Of a stretch of 64,000 bases of DNA, positions 9,196 through 19,293 are shown piece after piece. The notes below the pieces were generated by a model, which saw only the letters and a program-made list of their open reading frames with translations, had not been told where the DNA came from and made no database searches. The stretch comes from Mycobacterium senriense (GTDB lineage Bacteria; Actinomycetota; Actinomycetes; Mycobacteriales; Mycobacteriaceae). Positions within the stretch are counted from its first letter, which is position 1. Each line of letters begins with the position of its first letter. The translations under genes and the position numbers were made by a program. The DNA is taken from positions 5,084,001 through 5,148,000 of the forward strand of contig NZ_AP024828.1 in the NCBI RefSeq assembly GCF_019668465.1. The letters run 5' to 3'.

Positions 9196-9633
9196 TCAGC
9201 CGACCGGGGTCAGCACGAACACCGGGATCTGGCGGTCGGTCTTGGTCTGATACTCGGCGTAGTCCGGCCACGCCTGCACGGCACGCTCCCACCAGGTGGC
9301 CTTCTCATCGTCGAAGACCTCCCGGGCCTCGTAATCGCGGGTCACCGAGCCGTCCTGCAGCTCGACGCGGGGGTTCTTCTTGATGTTGTGGTACCAGACC
9401 GGGTGCTTCGGCGCCCCGCCCAGTGAGGCGACGACCGCGTACTGGCCGTCGTGCTCGACCCTCATCAGCGGTGTCTTGCGCAGTTTGCCGGTCTTCGCGC
9501 CGACCGTGGTCAGCAGAATGATCGGCTTGCCCTTCATGTCGGCGGCCTCGGCTCCCCCCGACTCGGCGTATTTGTCGGCTTGCTCGCGAGACCAATCCAA
9601 TGGGCTCGGCAGGTACTCCCCTTTTAGCGGCAT
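9196..9633 (-). CDS. Deazaflavin (F420)-dependent nitroreductase family protein
   Basis: 145 residues of the Ddn/Rv1558-like split-barrel family. Such proteins use reduced F420 to reduce quinones or nitro compounds, often close to the membrane. Family features are seen in [39 protein letters not shown] and [10 protein letters not shown]. It lies downstream of ilvA in the same order as Rv1558/Rv1559 in M. tuberculosis. The TetR gene 10 bases upstream reads the same way, so co-transcription is likely. The native substrate is not known. Confidence 0.88.
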   Translation of the reverse strand: MPLKGEYLPSPLDWSREQADKYAESGGAEAADMKGKPIILLTTVGAKTGKLRKTPLMRVEHDGQYAVVASLGGAPKHPVWYHNIKKNPRVELQDGSVTRDYEAREVFDDEKATWWERAVQAWPDYAEYQTKTDRQIPVFVLTPVG

Positions 9634-9643
9634 GGCCTCAACT

Positions 9644-10231
9644 CTAGGCGCGGTTTTCGCGGTCCGGCGAGGCCTGTGATAAGGGTGCCGCCCCGGTGAG
9701 GTAGTGGGCGAGCACCGGGCGCAGCCATTCGGTCAGCGTCGCGTCGTCCATCGCGGCCAGCGCGGGCATCCCGACGACGTTGCGCGCCATGGCGATTCCC
9801 AACACCTGCGATCCCACCATCGCGGTCCGCTCGGCGGCGCGGTCGGGCGTGACGGAGGCCAGGGCCGGCGTCACCTTCTCGACGAACACCTCCAGCAGCG
9901 CGTCGGCGGCCGTGCGGTTGGTGGCCGCCGCGCGCAGCAGCGGCAGAAACGACCCGGCCGGATCCCACACCCGGATGAGCAACGGCACCAGCACGTCGGC
10001 GATGCGGTCCGGGGCGACGCCGGTGAGGTCCGGGAAGGTGATGTCGAGCCGCGAGACCGCGGCGAACAGGTCGGCCTTGTTGCCGAAGTAGTGCATGACG
10101 AGCGCGGGATCGACGCCGGCCTCGGCCGCAATCGAACGGATGGTGGTCCGCTCGAAGCCGTGCGTAGAGAACAGGGTCCGCGCCGCACCGAGGATCGTCG
10201 CGCGGGTGACTTTGCCGTCGCGGGTGGGCAT
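9644..10231 (-). CDS. TetR-family transcriptional regulator
   Basis: 195 residues. The N-terminal HTH reads [20 protein letters not shown] then [20 protein letters not shown], the classic TetR helix-turn-helix, followed by a divergent ligand-binding domain ending in [15 protein letters not shown]. It is divergent to a small protein/FAD monooxygenase operon and is separated from it by two perfect TetR-type palindromes overlapping a promoter. It therefore probably represses that operon and itself. Position corresponds to the TetR gene Rv1556 of M. tuberculosis. The effector is unknown; a hydroxylatable aromatic or polyketide is a reasonable guess from the neighbour. Confidence 0.92.
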   Translation of the reverse strand: MPTRDGKVTRATILGAARTLFSTHGFERTTIRSIAAEAGVDPALVMHYFGNKADLFAAVSRLDITFPDLTGVAPDRIADVLVPLLIRVWDPAGSFLPLLRAAATNRTAADALLEVFVEKVTPALASVTPDRAAERTAMVGSQVLGIAMARNVVGMPALAAMDDATLTEWLRPVLAHYLTGAAPLSQASPDRENRA

Positions 10232-10245
10232 GCCGAAATTCTAGT

Positions 10246-10303
10246 TCAACAACTGTTGACATCGCCAACAACCGAGCTTAGGTTGATTTCAACAGTTGTT
10301 GAA
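10246..10303 (+). promoter_or_regulatory. Promoter with two TetR palindromes
   Basis: Two operators share the pattern TCAACA-N2-TGTTGA: TCAACAACTGTTGA at 10246-10259 and TTCAACAGTTGTTGAA at 10288-10303. Between and over them is a good promoter for the rightward operon: -35 TTGACA at 10256-10261, 17-bp spacer, -10 TAGGTT at 10279-10284. The first palindrome covers the -35 and the second covers the region just after the -10, a layout for tight repression. Confidence 0.8.
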
Positions 10304-10326
10304 CCGGTTGGCCGAGGAGGCCGGAC

Positions 10327-10730
10327 ATGACCGTGACCGTCATCCAGATCGGGCTCGATCCTGACGTGATCGATTACTCGTCACCCGAGTTCGCCCAGTT
10401 CGCGGGCCTGTCGAGGGAGGTGCTGCGGGCCGCCAACGACGACAACGTGGCGGGTCTGCGTGCCGCCGGCTACCAGGTCGACAACTGCCTGATCGACTTT
10501 GGCACCGCCGGCGCCGAGAAGGCCGGCGAGTGGCTGCGCGCCAAGCGCTACGACGCCGTGCTGATCGGCGCCGGGATTCGCCTGGTCGTCGGCAACACCC
10601 TGCTGTTCGAGTCGATCGTCAACATCGCGCACATCACCCAGCCCGGCTGCCGCTTCGTCTTCAACCAGGCAGCGCAATCCACCCCCGGCGACATCCGTCG
10701 CTGGTACCCGCAACCGGAAGGAGCGGTCCG

Positions 10731-10734
<4 letters not shown>
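10327..10734 (+). CDS. Conserved small protein in the TetR-controlled operon, unrecognised
   Basis: 135 residues, ATG at 10327 behind GAGGAGG. It begins MTVTVIQIGLDPDVIDYSSP. The sequence YDAVLIGAGIRLVVGNTLLF followed by FESIVNIAHITQPGCRFVFN suggests a small alpha/beta (Rossmann-like) fold, and there is no membrane segment. I do not recognise a named family. Its stop overlaps the ATG of the FAD monooxygenase (ATGA), so the two are translationally coupled and probably act in the same detoxification or oxidation step. Confidence 0.8.
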
Positions 10735-12194
<1,460 letters not shown>

Positions 12195-12201
12195 TTTCGT
12201 T

Positions 12202-12981
12202 CTAGCCCGCGTTACCGGGTTGGACGAACGCCCGGAGATGACGGCGGGTCTGGTGGTCTTCCGCGCCGGGCTCGCCGTCGCTGTGCCGGCCCCGCGTGTA
12301 ATCCCCTTGCCACGGCACCTTCTCGTTACCGGCGCCGCCCGCCGCCTCCTGCTCGCGGCCCAGTGCGCCGCGTGAACCGAGGAAGTGTTCGTGCTTGCGG
12401 CGCAGTTCCTCGTCGGATTCGATGGGCCGAAGTTCGGGGGCGAACTCCTCCAGCTCGGCCCGGCGTTGCGGCACGATCATGCAGATCGGCTCGCCGACCT
12501 CGAATCGCACCGGCATGAACTCGCGGGTGAACTTCCAGTTCATGCTGAAACTCGAACTGGACCAATCGGTTTCGACGATGCCTTCCAACGGGGAGACGGC
12601 GTCCTTCGGGTAGTTGGCCGGCCCGCGGGCCAGGAGGTTGTAGCCCGGCGGGGTGCGAAACAGGATCGGCAGGTGCCAGGTCAAGATGCCGTAGCCGAAG
12701 TGGCTCGACGGCAGGAACTGGCCGCTCTCGCGGGTGTCGGGAGCGATCATCAGGTTCGTGCGGTCGTTGCCGCCCATCCACGTCGCCGTGAACGCGCTGC
12801 GGTTGCGCACCTCCCAGCCGCTTTGGTTCGCGATCAGCATCGGCAGGCACCGGTGCGGCCACCCTTGCCGTATCTCCGACATCCACTCCCGGCCGATCGG
12901 CGCGGGGCTGATCGGGGGGGCGATCTCATGGGTGACGTACCCGATCAGTGGGCGGGACTGCCCACTGGACTTCTCACTCAT
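12202..12981 (-). CDS. DUF6065-like protein of unknown function
   Basis: 259 residues, ATG at 12981 behind GAGGATTTG (a TTG one codon upstream is less likely). The sequence has the pattern I associate with DUF6065: PAPIGREWMSEIRQGWPHRC, IANQSGWEVRNRSAFTATW, SSHFGYGILTWHLPILFRTP, then EGIVETDWSSSSFSMNWKF and VRFEVGEPICMIVPQ. The fold hints at an aspartyl/asparaginyl or cupin-like beta barrel, but function is unknown. The C-terminal ~50 residues (after HEHFLGSRG) are polar and probably disordered. It converges on the monooxygenase with only 7 bases between them, so the two stops are nearly back to back. Confidence 0.75.
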   Translation of the reverse strand: MSEKSSGQSRPLIGYVTHEIAPPISPAPIGREWMSEIRQGWPHRCLPMLIANQSGWEVRNRSAFTATWMGGNDRTNLMIAPDTRESGQFLPSSHFGYGILTWHLPILFRTPPGYNLLARGPANYPKDAVSPLEGIVETDWSSSSFSMNWKFTREFMPVRFEVGEPICMIVPQRRAELEEFAPELRPIESDEELRRKHEHFLGSRGALGREQEAAGGAGNEKVPWQGDYTRGRHSDGEPGAEDHQTRRHLRAFVQPGNAG

Positions 12982-13099
12982 CAAATCCTCGCTTCACCGG
13001 CCCTATCGAACACCGTCGACCATCACCGACGTCGCCAACGCACTATCGCGACCAAACGTTAACGGTCCGTGAACCGCAGCGCGCGCCAAGGACCGGCGA

Positions 13100-14992
13100 T
13101 CAGCGCGTTCTGGCCAGCTCGGCGATGGTATTCACCCGCCGGACCGCGGTGGCGATCTCGTCGGCGAACTCGCGGCGCCGCCGGGCGATGTTCAGGTCAT
13201 CGAAGCCGTCCACGAGTTCCCGATGCCGCACCAGCCGCAGCGCCGTCTTGAACAGTTCCATCGACCTCGACTCGGCGCTGGCGATCCTGCGCTGCAGCTC
13301 CCACTGCTTGCCCACTTCCAGGCACTCGGCAAGAAACGCGTCCTCGTCGAACGATTCGTCCTCGTAGGCGGCCAGCCGGTCCGCGACGACGTGGTAGGCG
13401 TCCAGGAACGGGCGCAGCACCAGGTGCGCCAGCAGCACGTCGGCCTTTTCCAGCAGGCCCCGCACGTCGGCCACGCCGGCCGCCTTGCTGGTGTCCTCCA
13501 CCCGCCCGATCAGGCGCACCTCGTCGGCAAGTTCCTTCTCGAACTGCGCGCGCGCCGAGAACAAGAACTCGAATTTCAGCAACTCACGCAGGCGTAACGC
13601 CTCATCGCGCACAGCCGTGGGGTGTACCAGGGCGTCCACCGACTCCTCGGCGTTTTCCGCGGCGGCCAGCAATGCCGTCTCGGCGATCGCACGGTCGACC
13701 ACGATGTGGATCGCCGCGTTGCGGTAGAACGCGGCGACCAGGTGCTGCTCCGCGCCGATACCCCAGACCGGTTCCGTGCCCGCGTCGTAGACGCTGACGA
13801 CGCCGGAGGCGACCAATTGCTGCAGGGTCCAGCGGATGGTCGAGCGGTTCGTCAGATCGGCGGCCCCGGCGACAGCCCAGTTGTGCGCGGCGATGTAGCT
13901 CGCCAGCGGCCGCACCGTGGCCAATACCTCGCTGATGGACAGCGAGCGGTCGGCCCCCAACAGGGCAAGGCTGACCACCGCGGTCGGGGTGACCGGCGTC
14001 GCGCGATTTATCCGGTGCTCGACGTCCAACGCGATGCGCTCGATTTCGGTGCCTGTGCCGGACTCCTCGGCGCGCAGCTCCTCGAGGCGCTTGCGCAGCG
14101 GCAACGGTTCACCGAAGTCCAGGTAGGCGCGGCCGAGCCGCTCACCCTGCTGGCGTGCCAGCCGGATCAGGAAGCGAAAGTCTTCCGGCCGCTTCGTCGC
14201 ACCATAGGCCTCGGTGGTCATGGCTTCCACCTCGTGCAGCTGGTCGTAGACGATCGACGTCGGCACCAAATACACTTCGGGGCCATCGATTTCGTCGACC
14301 GCGTCGGCGATGTAGCGCAGGATTCCGAACACCGGGGGACGCAGCTTGCCGGTCCTGGTCCGGCCCCCCTCGATGGACCAGGTCAGGTTGGCGTGGTTTT
14401 GCACCAGCTGCGCGGCGTAGGCGCGCAGCACGAAGCGGTAGACCGGAATGTCCTTGGTCTGCCGACGGATGAAGATGGTCCCGGTGCGCTTGGCCCAGAC
14501 GCCCATCGGGAAGAAGTTCAGGTTGGCGCCGCCGAAGGTGAGCGCGGGTGAGAGCCGGTTGGCCTGGATCACCTCGGGCAGCAGTAGGCCGTCCAGGTAG
14601 GAGCGATGGGAAAAGGAAAACGCCAGCGTGGCTTTGCGATCCAGCTTGCGCAGCGCAGCGATCTGGTCCTCGTCGGTCAGCACATCATAGGCGCGCATCA
14701 GCCAGCAACTGAAGCTGCGCCAGGCCTTCACCGCTTGCTGGTCCAGCGAGGGCGCCATCTCGCGCAGATAACAGGCGGCCTCGGCGCGCACGCTCTCCGG
14801 GTCGCGGCCCAGGTCGTGGGCCAGCTTGTCCAGCCGCTGCGCATACCATGGCGCGCCCAGCAATTCGACGACCTCGGCCGGGTCGGTCGACAGCGGCGAT
14901 GTCGATTCGGTGACCAGACCAGTGCGCTGCAACAACTTTCGCACTCCCACCCGGCCGATCTCCCGGGCGGTCCCCGCCGGTCCCCCGCTCAT
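13100..14992 (-). CDS. plsB1: Glycerol-3-phosphate acyltransferase
   Basis: Acylates the sn-1 position of glycerol-3-phosphate with an acyl thioester, starting phospholipid and triacylglycerol synthesis at the inner membrane. 630 residues of the PlsB/DHAPAT family. Block I is FSHRSYLDGLLLPE (H-X4-D), block II GGANLNFFPMGVWAKRTGTI, block III SIEGGRTRTGKLR and block IV VYLVPTSIVYDQ. Its ATG overlaps the fadD stop (ATGA), so the acyl-CoA ligase upstream likely feeds it. The same order is seen at Rv1551/Rv1550/Rv1549 in M. tuberculosis. Confidence 0.95.
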   Translation of the reverse strand: MSGGPAGTAREIGRVGVRKLLQRTGLVTESTSPLSTDPAEVVELLGAPWYAQRLDKLAHDLGRDPESVRAEAACYLREMAPSLDQQAVKAWRSFSCWLMRAYDVLTDEDQIAALRKLDRKATLAFSFSHRSYLDGLLLPEVIQANRLSPALTFGGANLNFFPMGVWAKRTGTIFIRRQTKDIPVYRFVLRAYAAQLVQNHANLTWSIEGGRTRTGKLRPPVFGILRYIADAVDEIDGPEVYLVPTSIVYDQLHEVEAMTTEAYGATKRPEDFRFLIRLARQQGERLGRAYLDFGEPLPLRKRLEELRAEESGTGTEIERIALDVEHRINRATPVTPTAVVSLALLGADRSLSISEVLATVRPLASYIAAHNWAVAGAADLTNRSTIRWTLQQLVASGVVSVYDAGTEPVWGIGAEQHLVAAFYRNAAIHIVVDRAIAETALLAAAENAEESVDALVHPTAVRDEALRLRELLKFEFLFSARAQFEKELADEVRLIGRVEDTSKAAGVADVRGLLEKADVLLAHLVLRPFLDAYHVVADRLAAYEDESFDEDAFLAECLEVGKQWELQRRIASAESRSMELFKTALRLVRHRELVDGFDDLNIARRRREFADEIATAVRRVNTIAELARTR

Positions 14993-16814
14993 GCCGGCTG
15001 CACCGTGGCGGCTTCGGCGGGCTCGTGCACCTCCGGATGCGGTTCGGGTGCGTAGAGCTCTTCGATCTCGGCGGCGTACTTCGACATGATCGGCTTGCGT
15101 TTGAGCTTCATCGTCAGCGTGATCTCGTCACCGCCGGGTTCCCACAGGTGGGCAGGATGCGGAACCGTTTGATCTGTTCCACCCGGGAGAGTTTGTCGTT
15201 GCCCGCGGCCACCCCGGCCGCGACCTGCGCGACGACCTCGGGGTCGGCCGCCAGGGCGGCCGCCGAGGCGTCGGGCAGGCCGCGCTGGACCGCATACGGG
15301 CCCACCGAGTCGGCGTCGAAGACCATCAGTGCGGTGTTGTACGGCCGTCCGTCGCCGATGGTGATCATCACCCCGACCATGGGACACGCGGCCAGGATGG
15401 CGTTCTCAATGTTGGCCGGGGACATGTTCTTTCCGGCCGCATTGATGATCAGCTCCTTCTTGCGATCCACCACGCGCAGGTAGCCTTCGGCGTCGGCCTC
15501 CAGGATGTCGCCGGTGTGCAACCAGCCCTCGGCGTCGATCGCCTCGGCCGTCTTCTCCGGCTCCTTGCGGTAGCCCCTCATCACCAGCGGACCGCGGACC
15601 AAGAACTCGCCGTCGTCGGCGATCCGGCCCTCCAGCCCGGGCAGCAGCTTGCCGACCGAACCCAGCCGGGCCTCACGCGGGTGACTCACCGCCGCAACGC
15701 AACTCAGCTCCGACATCCCCCACACCTCGGCGATCGGAATCCCGATGCCGGCAAAGAAGGCCAGCGTCTCCCTGGGGATCGGCGCCGCGCCCGAGACCGC
15801 CCAGCGCAGTTCGCCGAACCCGAGCCGCTCGCGCAGCCTGCACAGCACCAGCTCGTCGGCCCGGGCCCATTCGGCGGCCAGCTCGTCCGACATCCGGCCA
15901 CCGGTCAACAGGGCATCGGCGCGCCTGGCGGCCACCGCCATCGCCCACTGCAACGCTTGACGCTTGACCTCGTCGGCCTCGTTGGCGATGGTGAATTCGA
16001 TTCCCGCCTTGAGCCTTTCCCAGACCCTCGGCACCGCGGCCCACACCGTGGGCCGCACGTCGGGCAGCGCGGCTGCGATGGCCCGCGGATCGTCGACGAC
16101 GGTGACCTGAGCGCCGAACACCTCCAGGGCGTAGAGCCCCATCACCCGGTCGGCCATGTGCGCCGTCGGGAGATACGAGGTGACCCGGTCACCGAACTCC
16201 GAAGGAAGCACGGTGTTGAGCGCCCGGGACTCGAACAGCAGGTTGGCGTGGGTCATCTCCACACCTTTCGGGTTTCCGGTGGTTCCCGAGGTGTAGACGA
16301 GCGTCACGATGTCGTCGGGTTGTACTGCGCGCCAGGTCGATTCGAAGTCGAAGTCGTCGTCGGCCGCCGCGTACAGCTGCTCGACCGACAGGGTGCCCGG
16401 CGGTGCCCCGTCGATGCAGACGATGTGCTCGATCGGCACCCCGCTGGCGCGGATCCGGTCCACGTACTGCTCCTCGCAGATCGCGACCTTGGTGCCGGCG
16501 TTGCCGAACAGGTACGTCAGCTGCTCGGCCGGGAGCGTGTTGTAGACCGAAAACGACGTCGCCCCAAGGTGTTGCGCACCGATTTCGAGCGGATAGAACT
16601 CGATCCGGTTGGCCATCATCAGCGACACGGCGTCGCCGCGCCGAATCCCCAACCCCGAAAGGCCGGCGGCGACCTTGCGCACCTGTTCGGCGCACTCGCG
16701 CCACGTCATGGTCTGGGTTGCACCGGGTGTGCGTAGCACGACGGCGTCGGGGTCGATCGCGGCGTTGCGCTGAAACGCCGCGCACAAGGTGGCCGGATCC
16801 TGGGCTGTCGTCAT
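14989..16814 (-). pseudogene. fadD11: Long-chain fatty-acid-CoA ligase with C-terminal one-base frameshift (FadD11-like)
   Basis: AMP-forming acyl-CoA synthetase. The start MTTAQDPATLCAAFQRNAAI lies behind GGGGAGGACGGAA. TLVYTSGTTGNPKGVEMTHA is the P-loop, EVWGMSELSCVAA motif II, and GWLHTGDILEADAEGYLRVV precedes DRKKELIINAAGKNMSPANI. The first frame runs 566 codons and ends just after KRFRILPT. The true C-terminus (LWEPGGDEITLTMKLKRKPI onwards) continues in the -1 frame. Adding one base near 15143-15152 gives a 608-residue ligase whose stop overlaps the plsB1 ATG. From memory, M. tuberculosis is also annotated with a split fadD11/fadD11.1 here, so the break may be conserved. The lost segment normally holds the catalytic Lys region end and may abolish activity. 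Confidence 0.8.
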
Positions 16815-16904
16815 TTCCGTCCTCCCCGGCGCCGCATCAGCACTGCCCTGGTGAGCCTACGTCCGAGCACAGGGGCAGGAAACATATCCCGTGACTTCAC
16901 CGGT

Positions 16905-17381
16905 TCACGCCTGCGCGCGCCAGAGCTGCACCGTGCTCGTCGCGCCGCCGGGCAGCTCCACCAGCTCGATCGGCGTGCCATCGGGGTCGTGGATGAAGAA
17001 CATCCGCACGCCCCCGATGTCGACGGGCGGGTCGGCCCGCACGCCGGGGTGGTGGCGCGTCACGGTGTCGTAGGCGGCGTCGAGATCGTCGACGCGAAAC
17101 GACATGTTGGTGTAGCCGAGGTGCGGGCCGCTCGGGCACTCGGGCACCGCACCCAACGACAACAGCTCCACCATCGCCGCCCCGATCAGCCCGCCGATCA
17201 TGCGGCCCTGCTGGGCGGCGCCGCCGGTGACCGAATCCAGTCCGGCGCCTGCGAGTTCGACGTCGAAGACCACGTCCATGCCCAGCACCGCGGTGTAGAA
17301 GGCCAGCGACGCCTCGATGTCGGAGACGCCGATGCAGACATGCGAGAAGTTCTGCACGGCGATGGGGTGCTGCTGGCTCAT
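16905..17381 (-). CDS. VOC-family (glyoxalase/bleomycin-resistance-like) protein
   Basis: 158 residues with two betaalphabetabetabeta modules. SHVCIGVSDIEASLAFYTAV gives the first metal-site His, and MFFIHDPDGTPIELVELP gives the C-terminal Glu ligand (PDGTPIELVE). The family includes metal-dependent isomerases, epimerases and dioxygenases, so the reaction is not assignable. Its ATG overlaps the stop of the MerR-type regulator upstream by 4 bases, so the two form a regulator/enzyme operon. Confidence 0.88.
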   Translation of the reverse strand: MSQQHPIAVQNFSHVCIGVSDIEASLAFYTAVLGMDVVFDVELAGAGLDSVTGGAAQQGRMIGGLIGAAMVELLSLGAVPECPSGPHLGYTNMSFRVDDLDAAYDTVTRHHPGVRADPPVDIGGVRMFFIHDPDGTPIELVELPGGATSTVQLWRAQA

Positions 17382-17779
17382 GTGGGCTCCTTGCCGGGGC
17401 TGGGTGGGTGAATGCCACAGGTACAGGCATCAATTGAGGGGCACGTGCAGCGCATCCCCCACTCGATGACGGCACGGGCGCGGGCCAGCGAGTCCATCTG
17501 GGCGTCGATCTCGGCGAGTTTGGCCTCGGCCAGCGCGCGGCTGGCCGGGCGCCCGGGGGCGTCGTCGGCGAACAGCAGCTGGATCTCTTCCAACGAGAAC
17601 CCGGCGGCCTTGCACAGCGCGATCACCTCGAGGCGGGCCAGGATCGAGTCGTCGTAGCGGCGCTGACCGCCCAGCCGCGCCGGCTGCGGCACCAGCCCGA
17701 TCTGCTCGTAGTAGCGCAACGCCGTCGCGGCCACCCCTGCCTGGCGCGCTACCTCCCCGATCGTCAGGCTCGGCGCCAT
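17378..17779 (-). CDS. MerR-family regulator with SoxR-like cysteine cluster
   Basis: 133 residues, ATG at 17779 behind GGGAGGTGCG; the frame stays open upstream but without family similarity. MerR HTH: LTIGEVARQAGVAATALRYY, then EQIGLVPQPARLGGQRRYDD, followed by a dimerisation helix. The C-terminus reads CTCPSIDACTCG. This Cys pattern (C-x-C-x6-C-x-C) resembles but does not equal the [2Fe-2S] motif of SoxR (C-x2-C-x-C-x5-C), so redox or metal sensing is likely but the ligand is unproven. The VOC gene overlaps its 3' end, and a split-barrel gene is divergent across a dyad. Confidence 0.88.
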   Translation of the reverse strand: MAPSLTIGEVARQAGVAATALRYYEQIGLVPQPARLGGQRRYDDSILARLEVIALCKAAGFSLEEIQLLFADDAPGRPASRALAEAKLAEIDAQMDSLARARAVIEWGMRCTCPSIDACTCGIHPPSPGKEPT

Positions 17780-17801
17780 CGCACCTCCCGGGAATTCGAT
17801 G

Positions 17802-17818
17802 GTTGACTTCGAGCCAAC
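17802..17818. promoter_or_regulatory. MerR-type dyad operator candidate
   Basis: Imperfect inverted repeat GTTGACT (17802-17808), TCG, AGCCAAC (17812-17818), six of seven positions matching, in the 60-bp gap between the MerR gene and the divergent split-barrel gene. The left arm overlaps a possible -35 TTGACT. MerR proteins bind such dyads inside promoters. Confidence 0.5.
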
Positions 17819-17839
17819 TCTAAGTCCTTGACTGATGTT

Positions 17840-18286
17840 ATGGCCATCCCCCAATACGCCGAACTCAGCCGTTCTCGCTACGCCCTGCTGCGATCGTTTC
17901 GCCGCGACGGCACGCCCGTAGACACCCCGATCTGGTTCGCGTTCGACGGTGCCGGCCTGCTGTTCCGGACCAAGGTCGGCCCCAAGACCAACCGACTGGC
18001 CGCCCGCCACGACGTGGAGCTCGCGGCCTGCGATTACCGGGGCCGGGTGCGCCCCGGCGCGACGACGGTGACCGGCCGCGCCACGGTGCTGTCCGGCGCC
18101 GAGGCCGCCCGCGGCAACCGCGTGCTGCACCGCCGCTACGGCTGGCAGTGGAACATCGTCCCGCTGATCAAGGTTCCCGGCATCACCAACGTGCACCAAG
18201 GCCTGTGCGCACGCGAGAAGTTGCGGCGCGCCCGCGACCGAGGGGTGTGGCCGGACAGCGTCATCGTGCGGGTGGACCTGCCATGA
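17840..18286 (+). CDS. PPOX-class F420-dependent split-barrel oxidoreductase
   Basis: 148 residues from ATG 17840; an in-frame TTG at 17828 would add four residues. Split-barrel flavin/F420-binding fold: SRSRYALLRSFRRDGTPVDT, then PIWFAFDGAGLLFRTKVGPK and VELAACDYRGRVRPG. Mycobacterial members bind F420 or FMN and reduce quinone-like or enone substrates; the substrate here is unknown. Divergent from the MerR regulator across a dyad, so probably its target. Its stop overlaps the next ATG (ATGA), coupling it to the metallo-hydrolase. Confidence 0.85.
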   Translation: MAIPQYAELSRSRYALLRSFRRDGTPVDTPIWFAFDGAGLLFRTKVGPKTNRLAARHDVELAACDYRGRVRPGATTVTGRATVLSGAEAARGNRVLHRRYGWQWNIVPLIKVPGITNVHQGLCAREKLRRARDRGVWPDSVIVRVDLP

Positions 18287-19239
18287 CGCACCCAACGGTG
18301 TCCGACCCCGTCCGCTCCCCTGGCTTGCGCCGATGCTGCAGCGCTGCAGCGGGATTGGCGCTCGGGATGGTGCGCCCGAAGCGGCCCGACGAGCGGTTTC
18401 TGCGCAGCGTCGTCGACGCGGGACTGCCGGCTCCCGGCCGCACCGTGGCGGTGACCGCGCTGCCCCAGCTGCCACGCCCGGTGCCGACCGCTGCCATCGT
18501 CGAGGGCACCTTCGCCCCGGCGCGCGTCGAGAACTCGCTGACCTCGTTCCTCCTCACCCACCCGGAAGCGACGATCATCGTCGACCCCGCGGTCTGCGTC
18601 GACGTCGAGCGACGCGCGATCGCGCAGCTGCCCGCCGTGCTGCGGGTCGCGGTCCGCCCGCCGGCCGGCACCATCCCGACCCGCACCGCACTGGACCGGC
18701 TCCCCGAGGCGCCACGCCTGGATTTCGCGCTTCCCACCCACGCGCACTGGGACCACGTGTCGGGTCTGCTGGACCTGCCGGGTCTCCCCGTGCACCTACA
18801 CCGCCGCGAACACGACTGGATCGGTTCCGGCCCCGTCGCTCCCGTCGGCGGCGTGCGCGATTCGCTGCGCGACCGGCCCGTCAACGAATACGACCTGGAC
18901 GGGCCGCCGGTGTTGACGTTCACCGCCAGCCACGATCTCTTCGGCGACCATTCGGTCGTCCTCGTGGATCTGGCTGGTCACACTCCGGGCAGCGTCGGGG
19001 TGCTCGCCCACACCGCGCGTGGCTGGATCCTGATCGCCGGCGACGCCGTCTGGCACCATTTGCAGATCGACAAGGTCCGGCAGAAGGCCAGCTACCCAGG
19101 CAATTTGGTGGACGAGGATCGTGAGGAGACGTTCAGGACCCTGCAGCGCCTGCACCTGGTGCGGCACGCGGTGACGATCATCCCGACCCACGACCACCAG
19201 GCGGCGTCGCGATTGGCCCGGACGGCGCCGCGAGTGTGA
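18283..19239 (+). CDS. Metallo-beta-lactamase-fold hydrolase
   Basis: 318 residues. The zinc-binding H-x-H-x-D-H motif is seen in LPTHAHWDHVSGLLDLPG. Downstream ligands are in LVDLAGHTPGSVGVLAHT (His), WILIAGDAVWHH (Asp) and IIPTHDHQAA (His). The N-terminus holds a weakly hydrophobic stretch (CCSAAAGLALGMV) that is too polar for a clear signal peptide. Members hydrolyse lactones, thioesters or phosphodiesters; the substrate cannot be assigned. The ATG at 18283 overlaps the previous stop, so it belongs to the MerR-associated operon. Its stop lies inside a 30-bp tandem repeat. Confidence 0.88.
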   Translation: MTHPTVSDPVRSPGLRRCCSAAAGLALGMVRPKRPDERFLRSVVDAGLPAPGRTVAVTALPQLPRPVPTAAIVEGTFAPARVENSLTSFLLTHPEATIIVDPAVCVDVERRAIAQLPAVLRVAVRPPAGTIPTRTALDRLPEAPRLDFALPTHAHWDHVSGLLDLPGLPVHLHRREHDWIGSGPVAPVGGVRDSLRDRPVNEYDLDGPPVLTFTASHDLFGDHSVVLVDLAGHTPGSVGVLAHTARGWILIAGDAVWHHLQIDKVRQKASYPGNLVDEDREETFRTLQRLHLVRHAVTIIPTHDHQAASRLARTAPRV

Positions 19240-19290
19240 GGCGAGCCGCACAGTCGGACACGAGTGTGCGGCCAGCCGCACAGTCGGCAG
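19231..19290. repeat. Two 30-bp tandem repeats at a convergent gene junction
   Basis: Unit 1 (19231-19260) and unit 2 (19261-19290) start CGAGTGTG and share AGCCGCACAGTCGG. They differ at a few bases. Unit 1 contains the stop codon of the metallo-hydrolase gene (TGA at 19237-19239); unit 2 ends four bases before the dnaE1 stop. Confidence 0.85.
19265..19282. terminator. Bidirectional hairpin between the hydrolase gene and dnaE1
   Basis: TGTGCGGC, CA, GCCGCACA forms a perfect 8-bp stem in repeat unit 2. Unit 1 forms the same hairpin with one mismatch. There is no U-run, as is common for mycobacterial terminators. Confidence 0.5.
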
Positions 19291-19293
19291 TGC

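Noticed and set aside
17378..18475. A 365-codon version of the MerR gene
   Set aside because: The upstream ~230 codons have no MerR similarity and are antisense to the split-barrel gene; the ATG at 17779 has a good RBS and begins the HTH directly.
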